In this document: in pieces, positions 31,222-40,192 of the stretch | How positions within the stretch are numbered: position 1 is the stretch's first letter | Layout of the letters: each line of letters begins with the position of its first letter | Assembly (NCBI GenBank): GCA_900763675.1 | Contig: CAAFLE010000101.1 | Location: forward strand, 1-46,458 | Direction of reading: 5' to 3' | DNA length: 46,458 nucleotides | Source: an uncultured Oscillospiraceae bacterium | GTDB lineage: Bacteria; Bacillota; Clostridia; Oscillospirales; Oscillospiraceae | The notes under the pieces: generated by a model | Told to the model about the DNA's origin: nothing | Database searches by the model: none | What the model saw: only the letters and a program-made list of their open reading frames with translations | Translations under genes and position numbers: made by a program

Positions 31222-32694
31222 TTATGCCATAACAAGACGCCAACCGGAGGTGCGGACCGGCGTAAGCTCTGCCGTCAGCGCGTCGATGGCGTCGTTTCCG
31301 TCCGTCTGACGCATGGCGGTTTCGGCAAGAACGCGGGTGTAGAGCGCGTTTTCGCCGGAGAAGTACACCAGATGATAACCGGCGTAGGAGCTGGTCTCGC
31401 CGTAGACGATGGCGTAATCGCCGACCTCGCGCTCACCAAAGCAGAAGTCGTTGAACTCGGTGACCATCTGTCCCTTGTAGATCTGCTCATACAGACCGCC
31501 GTTGGTGTTCGAGCCGGAATCCTCGCTCTTCTTGTCGGCAAGGGCGGCGAAGCTCTCCTCGGTGGCGTCGCCGGCGAGCCATTCGTCCTCGATCGCCTTC
31601 ACGGCGTCGTAAGCGGTCTGCTTCTCCTCGTCGGAGTACGTGCCGTCTCCGTCGGTGTCCACCGCCTTGATGAGGATGTGGCGGACGTTCACGGTCGGAT
31701 AGTCGTTCGTCTCGGTACCGAGAACGTAAACGACGTACACACCGGAGTCGGTGCTGTGGGAGAACACCTTGCCCTCTTCGATGTCGCTGCGCTCGGCGCT
31801 GCCCTCAAAGCGGCTGAGGAACGTGGAAACGGTATAGCTCGTCTCGGTGGCTTCGGAGCCGGTCGTATCCTGCACGGCGGCACGGAAATCCTCTTCCGTG
31901 CTGCCCGCACCGGCAAGGATCACTTTTGCGGTGTCCTCGGCGGCGGTCTTGGCTTCCTCCGCGTCAATGCCCTCGTCCTCGTTGGCGGAGGCGGAGATGA
32001 GCGTATAGAGAACGTTCACGCGGTCATAGCTGTCGGCGTTCTCGGCATAGTAGGCGTCCAGCTCCTTGTCGGTATAGGTGAAGGCGTTGTACACGTCGTC
32101 CACATAGCGGCTGGCGATCAGCTCCTGCGCCATGTTGGCGCGGACGGTCTTCTCGCTGTTGCCGGCGCCGAAGTAGGCGGAGAGGAACTTGTTGAGCGTG
32201 GCAAAGCCCAGAGACTTGCCGTACTCGCGGTAGCTCTCCACGGCAGTGTCGATCTCGGCGGATTCGTCGTCCGTAAGGGCGTAGCCCTCCTCGATCGCCT
32301 TGTCATAAACCGCGGTGAGCTGGGTAAGGCTCTGCTCGGCGCTGGATTTGAAATAATCGTCCCAGCTGCCGCCGTCGGCGTCAAGCGGGCAGGTCTGGTC
32401 CTTCAGACTCTTGCTCGTGTCGATCAGACTGCCGAAGTACTGTCCGTAGGTCTGATTGAAGTTCATGTACGCCTTCTGGTATTCGTAGTTCATGCGGGCG
32501 ACGGAATAGCTCGTGTCGCCGATTTTCAGCGCGGTGTTGACGTTATAGAAAAGGCGCGAGTTGACAAAGATCACAAGCGCGATCATCAAAACGATAAGAA
32601 TGCCGACAAGGATAAACTTTGTGCGGATCTTCCGGTTCTTCTTTTCTTCCTCCAGACGGGCTCTTTCCCGTGGGTTCAGGTTCATTTCAGCCAT
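31222..32694 (-). CDS. Membrane-anchored parvulin-type peptidyl-prolyl isomerase (PrsA/SurA-like)
   Basis: A 490-residue protein. A charged N-terminus is followed by one membrane helix (about 27-48), then an extracellular SurA-N-like helical part (~60-210) and a PpiC rotamase domain (~325-450) starting at VNVRHILIKAV. The anchor is a non-cleaved helix; no lipobox is seen, unlike B. subtilis PrsA. Inside the rotamase domain, after its first strand, is DTDGDGTYSDEE (~345-356), a match to a calcium-binding EF-hand loop. The role is presumably folding of exported proteins outside the membrane. AAGGAAG stands ahead of the ATG. Confidence 0.83.
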   Translation of the reverse strand: MAEMNLNPRERARLEEEKKNRKIRTKFILVGILIVLMIALVIFVNSRLFYNVNTALKIGDTSYSVARMNYEYQKAYMNFNQTYGQYFGSLIDTSKSLKDQTCPLDADGGSWDDYFKSSAEQSLTQLTAVYDKAIEEGYALTDDESAEIDTAVESYREYGKSLGFATLNKFLSAYFGAGNSEKTVRANMAQELIASRYVDDVYNAFTYTDKELDAYYAENADSYDRVNVLYTLISASANEDEGIDAEEAKTAAEDTAKVILAGAGSTEEDFRAAVQDTTGSEATETSYTVSTFLSRFEGSAERSDIEEGKVFSHSTDSGVYVVYVLGTETNDYPTVNVRHILIKAVDTDGDGTYSDEEKQTAYDAVKAIEDEWLAGDATEESFAALADKKSEDSGSNTNGGLYEQIYKGQMVTEFNDFCFGEREVGDYAIVYGETSSYAGYHLVYFSGENALYTRVLAETAMRQTDGNDAIDALTAELTPVRTSGWRLVMA

Positions 32695-32751
32695 TTTCTT
32701 CTTCCTTTCCGCGGAGTTACCGGCATATTATATACTATGCCTCCGCGACAT

Positions 32752-33504
32752 TCAAGTCCTTTTTATCAGTCTGCGGCGCAGCGCGTCGAGCGTGTCCGCC
32801 CCCGCGCCGCATTCGCGGAGAAACGCTTCCGTCCCGCCGTATTCCCGCGTGAGATGCTCGCACACCGCAAGCATATTCTCCGCCGCCGTGGAATAAAACG
32901 GCGCATTTTCACCCTGCGCGGCAAAGTCTGGGATGTTTTCGCGCATCCAGCGGTACACGCCCCGGAGATAGGTCTGGCTAACGGCGTAGTCGGCGGCGAT
33001 GTCCTCGTCCGACGCGCCGCACACGCCGAGGACGAGTGCCGATAAAATACCGGTGCGGTCCTTGCCGGTGAAGCAGTGGAACAGCACCGTTCCCTCCGCC
33101 GCGGCAAGAAACTCCATGCACTCCCTCGCCCACGGGCGGTTATCCTCCAGCATACGGATGTACTCGTCGCCCCAGAAAAACTCCGCGTCGAACGCATTTT
33201 TCCCGCCGGGGCGCGTGCGGGCCACGGCACGCGGGACCTTTTTCATGGCGATCTGCCGGTACGACACGCCGTCGAGCTGCGCCAATTCGTCCGGCATGGA
33301 ATCGCTCTCGTCCACATCGCGCAAATCGAGCGCATACCGGACGCCGAGCGATGCAAAGCGCTTTGCATCGTCCTCCGTCAGGTGCCACGGGAGATCGCTC
33401 CGCAGCAGCACGCCGAAGCGCGTCACGCCGCCCGGAACGGCGTAGCCGCCCAGATCACGCAGATTGTGTACTCCGTCCATAAGATACCGGCGGGTCATTT
33501 CCAT
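32752..33504 (-). CDS. Tyrosine-protein phosphatase (Y_phosphatase3 type)
   Basis: A 250-residue soluble phosphatase with the CX5R loop HCFTGKDRTG: nucleophile C144 and phosphate-binding R150. The N-terminus (NLRDLGGY, residues 14-21) and the general acid region fit the bacterial PTP/dual-specificity family (PF13350) that includes lipid phosphatases such as mycobacterial PtpB, so phosphotyrosine or phosphoinositide are both possible substrates. AAAGGAG precedes the ATG by 11 bases. It stands alone between the parvulin and the tRNA. Confidence 0.88.
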   Translation of the reverse strand: MEMTRRYLMDGVHNLRDLGGYAVPGGVTRFGVLLRSDLPWHLTEDDAKRFASLGVRYALDLRDVDESDSMPDELAQLDGVSYRQIAMKKVPRAVARTRPGGKNAFDAEFFWGDEYIRMLEDNRPWARECMEFLAAAEGTVLFHCFTGKDRTGILSALVLGVCGASDEDIAADYAVSQTYLRGVYRWMRENIPDFAAQGENAPFYSTAAENMLAVCEHLTREYGGTEAFLRECGAGADTLDALRRRLIKRT

Positions 33505-33600
33505 GAGGGGTTTTTCTCCTTTGTTCCAGTCGTTTTTTCAAGTATAGCATATTCCCGGCGAAAAGGCTGAAAAAACTGTGAACGGATAGCGATTTTTATC

Positions 33601-33628
33601 TTGACAAGAGCGCGATTTTTGGTATAAT
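33601..33628 (+). promoter_or_regulatory. Promoter of the tRNA-Gly gene
   Basis: TTGACA (33601-33606), 16 bases, TATAAT (33623-33628), ending 18 bases before the mature tRNA: a full consensus promoter, as expected for a stable RNA. Confidence 0.85.
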
Positions 33629-33646
33629 AACGCTTGCGTTTGAAAC

Positions 33647-33722
33647 GCGGGCATAGCTCATTTGGCAGAGCGCCACCTTGCCAAGGTGGAGGTAGCGAGT
33701 TCGAATCTCGTTGCCCGCTCCA
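33647..33722 (+). tRNA. tRNA-Gly (anticodon GCC)
   Basis: A 76-base cloverleaf with acceptor GCGGGCA paired to TGCCCGC, discriminator T and an encoded CCA end. The anticodon arm CCACCTTGCCAAGGTGG has anticodon GCC, reading GGC and GGU. The T arm has GTTCGAATC. A strong promoter precedes it and a terminator follows 6 bases behind. Confidence 0.97.
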
Positions 33723-33728
33723 AAAGTT

Positions 33729-33763
33729 CACCGGGATCGTCTTACGACGGTCCCGGTGTTTTT
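33729..33763 (+). terminator. Terminator of the tRNA-Gly gene
   Basis: A 13-base-pair stem with one G-T pair (33729-33741 and 33746-33758), TTAC loop, then TTTTT. Confidence 0.88.
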
Positions 33764-33802
33764 ACTTCTGTACCCGGTTTTTCAAGAAAGAAGAATGTCT
33801 GA

Positions 33803-33990
33803 ATGAATACGAAAAAAGAGCGGCAGCTGGATATGCTGCACGGCTCCATCTGGGACAAGCTGCCGCGGTTCGCGTTCCCGGTGGCGGCGACCGCCATCGG
33901 GCTGGTGCTGCTCACCGGACGGTCTTTATCGCGCTGCTCTGCTACCGTCCCGCCCGCCGGTTTGCCAAGACCGCCGTCAATGAATGATCT
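33803..33990 (+). pseudogene. Centre-deleted MATE-type efflux transporter gene
   Basis: The first ~35 residues (MNTKKERQLDMLHGSIWDKL, then a hydrophobic start of helix 1) are the N-terminus of a MATE transporter, normally about 450 residues with 12 helices. From about base 33915 the frame loses similarity. In another frame, TVFIALLCYRPARRFAKTAV up to a stop at 33987 looks like the final helix and basic tail of the same protein. About 390 residues are missing and the ends are out of frame, so it cannot work. The pattern is the same as in the YczE remnant near 4 kb. Confidence 0.6.
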
Positions 33991-33994
33991 CCCA

Positions 33995-34045
33995 AAAACG
34001 GCAAAGCCCTTTGTCCTCTCGCGGGGCAAAGGGCTTTGCCGTTTT
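33995..34045 (-). terminator. Long hairpin between the small ORF and the MATE remnant
   Basis: A perfect 19-base-pair stem (33995-34013 and 34027-34045) with a 13-base loop. The arms end in AAAA and TTTT, so it can act from both sides; it lies 2 bases behind the small ORF on the minus strand. Confidence 0.75.
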
Positions 34046-34047
34046 CT

Positions 34048-34110
34048 CTATCGGTCGCTCGGCGGAGCCTCGCTGCCGCCGAAAATGAGATCGTCGATGT
34101 CGTACTCCAT
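34048..34110 (-). CDS. Candidate 20-residue small protein
   Basis: A short frame with a very good start: GGAGG, 7 bases, ATG (minus strand, 34110). It encodes an acidic 20-residue peptide beginning MEYDIDDLIFGGSE and ends with TAG directly ahead of a 19-base-pair terminator. It lies 62 bases behind the LUD gene on the same strand, so it could be the last gene of that operon; a TATACT at about 34136-34141 could also serve it alone. I recognise no homologue. The claim rests on the ribosome binding site, stop and terminator arrangement. Confidence 0.45.
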   Translation of the reverse strand: MEYDIDDLIFGGSEAPPSDR

Positions 34111-34172
34111 ATCCACACCTCCATGCACATACAAACCAGTATATGCGCCGCGGCGGGAAGTATGACACGTTT

Positions 34173-34772
34173 TCAGTAACCCAGCTCCTCGTCCACGAGA
34201 AGGACGTGGAACTCCTTTATGGACGTGGGCGGCAGGAGCGTAACGGACAGCGCCCGGCAGATACGGTCGGCGCTGCGGCAGTCATAGCAGCGCAGCTCGC
34301 CCTTGGCGCAGGGCGTGTTCATGTTCAGCCGCCGGGCGTTGAGCGGCGCGGCGATGTTCCGCGCCCGCCAGATCGCGCCGTCCAGCGTTTCGGCGATCTT
34401 ATTCTTTCCCACGACGAGGAATACGCGCTGCGGTCCGTAGATCGTCGGGGCGACGCGGTTGCCGTAGCCGTCGATGTTGACGATCTCGCCGGTTTCGCTC
34501 ACGCCGTTGGCGCTGCAAAGGAAGGTCTCCGCCGCCGCGCCGCGCTCGCGGCTGTCCGGCGTCGGCTTTTTCCAGCGCCAGATAACGTCGTTATCGTCGC
34601 TCAGACGCTCGTACACGCCGAGCTGGTCGATCGTAACGCTGCCGCCGATGCCGATGCAGGTGCTGTGCAGCGTCTGCACAAGGAAGTCCGCCGCTTCCGC
34701 GCCGGTCGAGAACACATGGGCATGAAAGCCCCGGTTTTCCAGATTTTTTCCGGTTTTTTCGAGATTTGCCAT
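34173..34772 (-). CDS. LUD domain protein (LutC/YkgG-like, DUF162)
   Basis: A 199-residue protein of the LUD family, whose best-known members (LutB, LutC) take part in lactate oxidation. GIGGSVTIDQLG near residue 43 and NIDGYGNRVAPTIYGP near 98 are the conserved segments. The start ATG at 34772 has AGGAGG 7 bases upstream. No lutA or lutB lies near; single LUD proteins of this kind are common in Clostridia and their function is unknown. It starts 2 bases behind the stop of the YitT-like gene and is probably co-translated with it. Confidence 0.85.
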   Translation of the reverse strand: MANLEKTGKNLENRGFHAHVFSTGAEAADFLVQTLHSTCIGIGGSVTIDQLGVYERLSDDNDVIWRWKKPTPDSRERGAAAETFLCSANGVSETGEIVNIDGYGNRVAPTIYGPQRVFLVVGKNKIAETLDGAIWRARNIAAPLNARRLNMNTPCAKGELRCYDCRSADRICRALSVTLLPPTSIKEFHVLLVDEELGY

Positions 34773-34774
34773 GG

Positions 34775-35638
34775 TCAATCCTCCTCTATGCTCTCAAAGC
34801 CGTGTCCGTAGATCGTGCGGGCGTCGCCGACGATCAGGAACGATTTGGGGTCGATCTCGCGCACCATGCGGCGCAGCGGTCCGAGCTGACCGGGCTTCAC
34901 GGCGCACATGATAACGCGCTCGCTCTTGCCCGACCATGCGCCGTGCCCGTCGAGCAGCGTTACGCCGCGGTGCAGCCGCCCGGTGATGGTGCTGCTCAGC
35001 TCGCTGCTCTTGTCGGAGATGATATAGCACAGCCGGGAGTTCACCGGACCATACAGCAGAAGCGACTCGATCTTATTCGTGATGTACATACAGATAAGCG
35101 TGTACATACAGCTGTCGAACCGGTGGAACAAAAACGCGAACGTTACAATGATGACGAGGTTGAACGAGAGGATGAACGTCGTCATGTTGATGTGCGGGTA
35201 TTTGCGCCGGAGCATCCGCGAGGGGATGTCCGTGCCGCCGGCGGTCGCGCCGGTGGTATAGCAGATACCGTAGCCCGCGCCGGAGAGAAGCCCACCGTAG
35301 ACCGCCGCGAGCATCGGCTCTTCCGTGACGGTATAGGGAAAATGCGCCAGCAGGTCGATGAGCATGGAGCTTGTCATCATGCAGAGAAGCGTTAGCCCGA
35401 CGAAGCGCTTGCCGAGCTTCTGCCATGCCCAGATAAAAAGCGGTGCGTTGATGGCGACCGTGACCGCGCCGACAGGGAGACCCGTGAGCAGGTTCACGAT
35501 CTGCGCAATGCCCGTTACGCCGCCGGAGACGATGCTGTTGGGAAACGTCAGATACCGGAACGACACCGCGACGAGCGAGGAGCCGACGATGACCTTTACA
35601 ATATCAAACCAGAGCTTTCCGTGCAGTTTTGCTTCCAT
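34775..35638 (-). CDS. YitT family membrane protein
   Basis: A 287-residue protein with five to six N-terminal helices carrying the YitT (DUF161) signatures FPNSIVSGGVTGIAQI (about 32-47) and TTGATAGGTDI (about 128-138), and a C-terminal soluble DUF2179 domain (~200-280; RGVTLLDGHGAWSG). The family is widespread in Firmicutes and its transport substrate is unknown. The ribosome binding site is weak (GAAGAG). It is the first gene of the YitT-LUD-small ORF unit. Confidence 0.9.
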   Translation of the reverse strand: MEAKLHGKLWFDIVKVIVGSSLVAVSFRYLTFPNSIVSGGVTGIAQIVNLLTGLPVGAVTVAINAPLFIWAWQKLGKRFVGLTLLCMMTSSMLIDLLAHFPYTVTEEPMLAAVYGGLLSGAGYGICYTTGATAGGTDIPSRMLRRKYPHINMTTFILSFNLVIIVTFAFLFHRFDSCMYTLICMYITNKIESLLLYGPVNSRLCYIISDKSSELSSTITGRLHRGVTLLDGHGAWSGKSERVIMCAVKPGQLGPLRRMVREIDPKSFLIVGDARTIYGHGFESIEED

Positions 35639-35672
35639 GGCGCTTTTCGACTCTTCTCTTTCTTTATTTCTT

Positions 35673-37931
35673 TTATTCCTCCGCCCCGTCGAGCAGCGTC
35701 ATCTGCCGTTCGCCCCGGTCCTCCTCGCGGAGGAGAGCGCCGGCGGCGGGGATGCTGCGCACGCGGTAGCGGGCGAGATTTTGAACGGGCGTATCGGCAA
35801 GGAACGCCGCCCGCTCCAGACGGTATTTCGGCTTGAGCGTCATTACTGCGACGCCCTGCGTGGCGCGGGAGGTTTTCGGCGCGAGAAGCGCCGTGGAGAA
35901 CACGAGCGCCCGTCCCTCCGTGGAGTATACCGCCACGTTCTGCTCCTCCGTGAGGATGAGCAGCGATTTGAGCGGGCTTTTGTCGCAGTATGCGCCGGTA
36001 AGGCGCTTGCGATTCGTCTTGGTGGCGTAGCTTTCGAGCGGAACGCGGGCGCACTTGCCGTTTTCAAAGAAGAATAGCACCTCGCCGCAGTAATCGCCGG
36101 GCAGCACGAGAGAGAATACGCTCTCGCCCTCGTCCATGCCGAGGTGTCCGGGCAGATACACGCCGAGCTGCGACGCCTTTGTGTCGGCAAAATCCGCGGC
36201 GCGGCACTTGTAGACCTGCGCCTTGTCGGTAAAGACAAGCATTTCGGCGCGGTTTGTCGTTTCAAAGCTCTGGGCGGGTCCATCGTTTTCCTTGTACTTC
36301 TGCTCGCCGCCCATGCGCAGCGAAAGCGGCGTGATCTTTTTGAAGTATCCCTCGCGGGAGAGGAACAGGTTGACCGGGTAATCCTCCACGGTCTCCTCCT
36401 CCGGCTCCTCGGACGCATCGGCGGCATACGTGATGACACTGCGGCGCGGCGACGGGTATTTCTTCATCACCTGCTGCAGCTCTCCGATGATGATGGCGCG
36501 GAGCTTCCGGCGGCTCGCGAGCGTGTCCTCCAGCTCGGCGATCTCGCGTTCCAGCTCGTCCGTCTCCTCGGTGCGCTTGAGGATGTATTCGCGGTTGATG
36601 TTGCGCAGCTTGATCTCCGCAACGTATTCCGCCTGCACCTGGTCAATGCCGAAGCCGATCATCAGATTCGGCACAACGTCGCTCTCATGCTCGGTGTTGC
36701 GGATGATGGCGATGGCGCGGTCGATGTCCAGCAGGATCTTTTTGAGACCGTTGAGAAGATGGAGCTTGTCCTTTTTCTTCGTCACATCGAAATACACCCG
36801 CCGCCGGACGCATTCGAGCCGCCACGCGATCCACTCATCAAGTATCTCGCCGACGCCGCACACCCGCGGCGTGCCGCCGAGGAGGATATTGAAGTTGCAG
36901 GCAAAGCTGTCCTGAAGCGTCGTCATGCGGAAGAGTTTCTGCATGAGCTTTTCGGGGTCTGTGTCGCGCTTTACGTCGATGGCGAGCTTGAGACCGTTCA
37001 GGTCGGTCTCGTCGCGCATATCGCTGATTTCGCGGAGCTTCCCCGCCTTGACCAGCTCGGCGACCTTGTCAATGATCGCTTCGGCGGTCGTGCTGTAGGG
37101 AATTTCATAAACCTCAATGATGCGCTCCTTGGGATCAAAGCGCCAGCGGGCGCGGACCTTTACGCCGCCGCGTCCGGTCTTGTAGAGCGCCGCCATCTCG
37201 CCGGGGTCGCACACGATCTCGCCGCCGGTCGGAAAGTCCGGCGCGGGCAGTGTGGAGAGAATGTTATGCTCCGGGTCCTTCAGCAGGGCGATGGTCGTTT
37301 CGCACACTTCGCCGAGATTGAACCCGCAGATGTTCGACGCCATGCCGACGGCAATGCCCATGTTTGCCGAGACGAGAACGTTCGGAAACGTCGTCGGCAG
37401 GAGCGTCGGCTCGGTGGTGGAGTTATCGTAGTTCGGAACAAAGTCCACGGTGTCCTTGTCGATGTCGCGGAAAAGCTCGGCGCAGATGTTCGAGAGCTTC
37501 GCCTCCGTATAGCGTGAGGCAGCCCACGCCATATCGCGGGAATAGACCTTGCCGAAGTTGCCCTTGGAATCGACGAACGGCGTGAGCAGAGCGCCGTACC
37601 CCTTGGAGAGACGGACCATCGTGTCATAAATGGCGGCGTCGCCATGGGGGTTATAGTGCATCGTCGCGCCGACAATGTTTGCCGACTTCGTCCGTGCGCC
37701 GGTCAGAAGCCCCATTTTATACATACAGTACAGCAGCTTCCGGTGGCTCGGCTTGAAGCCGTCGATCTCCGGGATCGCACGCGATACGATGACGCTCATC
37801 GCGTAGGGCATATAGTTATTTTCGAGCGTTTCCGTGACGGGCTGCTCCACAACGGCGGAGTGCAGCCCCATGACGTTCTGCTCCTCGGCGGTCGCATGGC
37901 GCGGCGCCGGCGTTTCCTTCTTCTTTGCCAT
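35673..37931 (-). CDS. Type IIA topoisomerase subunit A (ParC/GyrA-like)
   Basis: The 752-residue subunit cuts and rejoins DNA. The catalytic tyrosine is Y141 in AASRYTEAKLS, the quinolone-region sequence HYNPHGDAAIYDTMVRL is near 91-107, and a GyrA-box-poor C-terminal domain (~500-740) is present, which favours a topoisomerase IV or divergent clostridial type over gyrase. The ATG at 37931 has AAGGAAG 5 bases upstream. It lies 38 bases behind the B-subunit gene and would be transcribed with it, so its partner is the subunit broken by a stop codon. Confidence 0.9.
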   Translation of the reverse strand: MAKKKETPAPRHATAEEQNVMGLHSAVVEQPVTETLENNYMPYAMSVIVSRAIPEIDGFKPSHRKLLYCMYKMGLLTGARTKSANIVGATMHYNPHGDAAIYDTMVRLSKGYGALLTPFVDSKGNFGKVYSRDMAWAASRYTEAKLSNICAELFRDIDKDTVDFVPNYDNSTTEPTLLPTTFPNVLVSANMGIAVGMASNICGFNLGEVCETTIALLKDPEHNILSTLPAPDFPTGGEIVCDPGEMAALYKTGRGGVKVRARWRFDPKERIIEVYEIPYSTTAEAIIDKVAELVKAGKLREISDMRDETDLNGLKLAIDVKRDTDPEKLMQKLFRMTTLQDSFACNFNILLGGTPRVCGVGEILDEWIAWRLECVRRRVYFDVTKKKDKLHLLNGLKKILLDIDRAIAIIRNTEHESDVVPNLMIGFGIDQVQAEYVAEIKLRNINREYILKRTEETDELEREIAELEDTLASRRKLRAIIIGELQQVMKKYPSPRRSVITYAADASEEPEEETVEDYPVNLFLSREGYFKKITPLSLRMGGEQKYKENDGPAQSFETTNRAEMLVFTDKAQVYKCRAADFADTKASQLGVYLPGHLGMDEGESVFSLVLPGDYCGEVLFFFENGKCARVPLESYATKTNRKRLTGAYCDKSPLKSLLILTEEQNVAVYSTEGRALVFSTALLAPKTSRATQGVAVMTLKPKYRLERAAFLADTPVQNLARYRVRSIPAAGALLREEDRGERQMTLLDGAEE

Positions 37932-37969
37932 GAATGCTTCCTTATTTGGTCAAGAATTGGTTTACATAA

Positions 37970-39952
37970 TTAAGACAGGTCCGCGAGATCGAGATACCGG
38001 CTGCCGACCTCCGCGATGTGTTCCTTGCGTCCGGCGAGATTGTCGCCGAGCAGGAGGTCAAACACCCGCGCCGTTTCGTCTGCGTCCTCCGGCATAACGC
38101 GGATGAGCCGCCGCGTTTCGGGGTTCATCGTCGTGAGCCACATCATTTCCGGGTCGTTTTCGCCGAGACCCTTGCTGCGGTTGATGACCGCCTTTGCGCC
38201 GCCGAGCGAATCGACGATCTCAGCCTTTTCCCGGTCGGAGTAGGCAAACCACGTTTTTCCTTTTGCCTGTATCTCATAGAGCGGCGATTCCGCGATATAG
38301 ACATAGCCCTCGCGGATGAGAGTCGGCACGAGCCGCCAGAGCATTGTGAGAATGAGCGTCCGGATCTGGTAGCCGTCCACGTCGGCGTCGGTGCAGATGA
38401 CGACCTTGCTCCAGCGGAGATTTTCAAGCGAGAAGTTGTTCAGCTCCTTGCCGTGCTTTTCGACCTCGACGCCGCAGCCGAGGACCTTGATAAGGTCCGT
38501 GATGATCTCGCTTTTGAATATGCGGGCGTAGTCCGCCTTGAGACAGTTCAATATCTTGCCGCGCACCGGCATGATGCCCTGATATTCGGCGTCCCGCGAG
38601 AGCTTGACGCTGCCGAGAGCCGAGTCGCCCTCGACGATATAGATTTCGCGCTTGTCCGCGTCCCGCGAGCGGCAGTCTACAAACTTCTGCACGCGGTTGG
38701 CAAGATCGAGATTTTTCGTGAGATTTTTCTTGATGCTCACCCGCGCCTTTTCCGCCTGCTCGCGGCTGCGCTTGTTGATGAGCACCTGATCGGCAATACG
38801 GTCCGCCTCCGCCTTGTTCTCGATGAAATAGATCTCCAGCTTTTCCTTGAAGAAATCCGTCATCGCCTCGCGGATAAAACGGTTCGTGATGGATTTTTTC
38901 GTTTGGTTTTCGTAGGACGTGCGCGTGGAGAAGCAGTTCGTCACGAGAATGAGACAGTCGGCAATGTCCGGGAACGTGATCTTGCTCTCGTTTTTCTGGT
39001 ATTAGTTGGTTTTCTTGATGTAAGCGTCGATGGCGTAGACGAACGCGGTCTTTGCCGCGGCGTCGGGTGCGCCGCCGTGTTCGAGCCACGAGGAGTTGTG
39101 GTAATACTCGATGGCGTTCGTCCGGTTGGAGAAGCAGAACGCCGCTGACATCCGCACCTTGTATTCGGGCTTATCGTCGCGGTCCTTGCCTTTCCGCTCG
39201 GATTCGATATAATAGGGCTGGGTCAGCGCCCCCTCCCCCGCCAGCTCCGCCACATAGTCGGCAATACCGTTTTTGTAGCAGAATTCCGTCGTTTCAAATT
39301 TCGATCCGTGCTGGGCGCGGAAGCGGAACGTCACGCCGGCGTTTACGACCGCCTGCCGGCGCAGCACGTCGAGGAAATAGCTTTCAGGGATATTTATGTC
39401 CGTAAAGACCTCGATGTCGGGCTTCCAGCGGGTCGTCGTGCCGGTTTTCTTCCGGTCCGCCGGCTCGACGAGCATTTTGCCCTTGATCTTGCCCTTGACA
39501 AAATGGAGCGTATACTTGTTCCCGTCGCGCCAGACAGTGACGTCCATGTATTCCGAGGCGTACTGTGTGGCGCACGCGCCGAGACCGTTCAGACCGAGCG
39601 AGTATTCGTAGTCGCCGCCGTCGTCGTTTTTGTACTTGCCGCCGGCGTACAGCTCGCAGTAGACAAGCTCCCAGTTGAAGCGTTTTTCCGCCGGGTTCCA
39701 GTCTACGGGGCAGCCGCGGCCGAAATCCTCTACCTCGATGGACTTGTCATCGTAGAGCGTTACCGTTATAATGTTGCCGTAGCCCTCGCGTGCCTCGTCG
39801 ATGGAGTTGGATAGAATCTCGAATACGGCGTGTTCGCATCCCTCCAGTCCGTCCGAGCCGAAAATCACGCCCGGACGCTTGCGCACCCGGTCGGCTCCCT
39901 TGAGCTGGGATATGCTTTCGTTGCCGTATTCCTGCGGTTTTGCTGCTGCCAT
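37970..39952 (-). pseudogene. Type IIA topoisomerase subunit B (ParE/GyrB-like), interrupted by one in-frame TAA
   Basis: The whole span of 661 codons is one frame with a single TAA at 39002-39004 (codon 317). Codons 1-316 hold the GHKL ATPase (EILSNSIDEAREG; GRGCPVDW) and part of the transducer domain. The codons after the stop (YQKNESKITFPDIADCLILV, then TNCFST) continue the family sequence without loss, including the ATP-contacting QTK at about 350-352, and then the TOPRIM motifs VEGDSALG and DADVDG. A new start behind the stop (GTG at 38944) has no ribosome binding site. The upstream fragment alone lacks QTK and TOPRIM. Either the gene is dead, the stop is read through, or the base is an error or population variant. 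Confidence 0.8.
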
Positions 39953-40004
39953 GTGGTTTCTCCATACATATAGTGGTATTTATGCCCGTAAAAAAGCAGG
40001 ATAT

Positions 40005-40033
40005 AGTATAGTATAGCTTGGCAAAAAAATCAA
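40005..40033 (-). promoter_or_regulatory. Promoter of the topoisomerase operon
   Basis: On the minus strand TTGATT (40028-40033), 17 bases, TATACT (40005-40010), within a TATACTATACTATAT run that offers overlapping -10 elements. The rest of 39953-40192 has only a GC-rich imperfect hairpin near 40095-40125. Confidence 0.6.
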
Positions 40034-40192
40034 GCGGGGTCTGTATAGACAAACCCCGCCCGTCGGAGAGAGTTCTCTCTTTCTCGTCTCTTCGGCTTGC
40101 GGCGGCGCGAACCGCCGCCAAGCATAGTATGCGCCGCCGGTTTTCCGGCATTCCATCCATTTTTCGCCAAAACACAAAAAGGAGTATTGCCC

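Noticed and set aside
31372..33045. 557-codon plus-strand frame opposite the parvulin gene
   Set aside because: Val/Gly/His-rich shadow with no family similarity, and it crosses the promoter region of the real gene.
37970..38944. The downstream topoisomerase fragment as an independent gene starting at GTG 38944
   Set aside because: There is no ribosome binding site and the preceding 19 codons are clearly family sequence, so it is the second half of one gene.
39002..39004. Selenocysteine or pyrrolysine recoding at the topoisomerase stop
   Set aside because: The codon is TAA; those systems use TGA and TAG. TAA is also a normal stop in many genes here.
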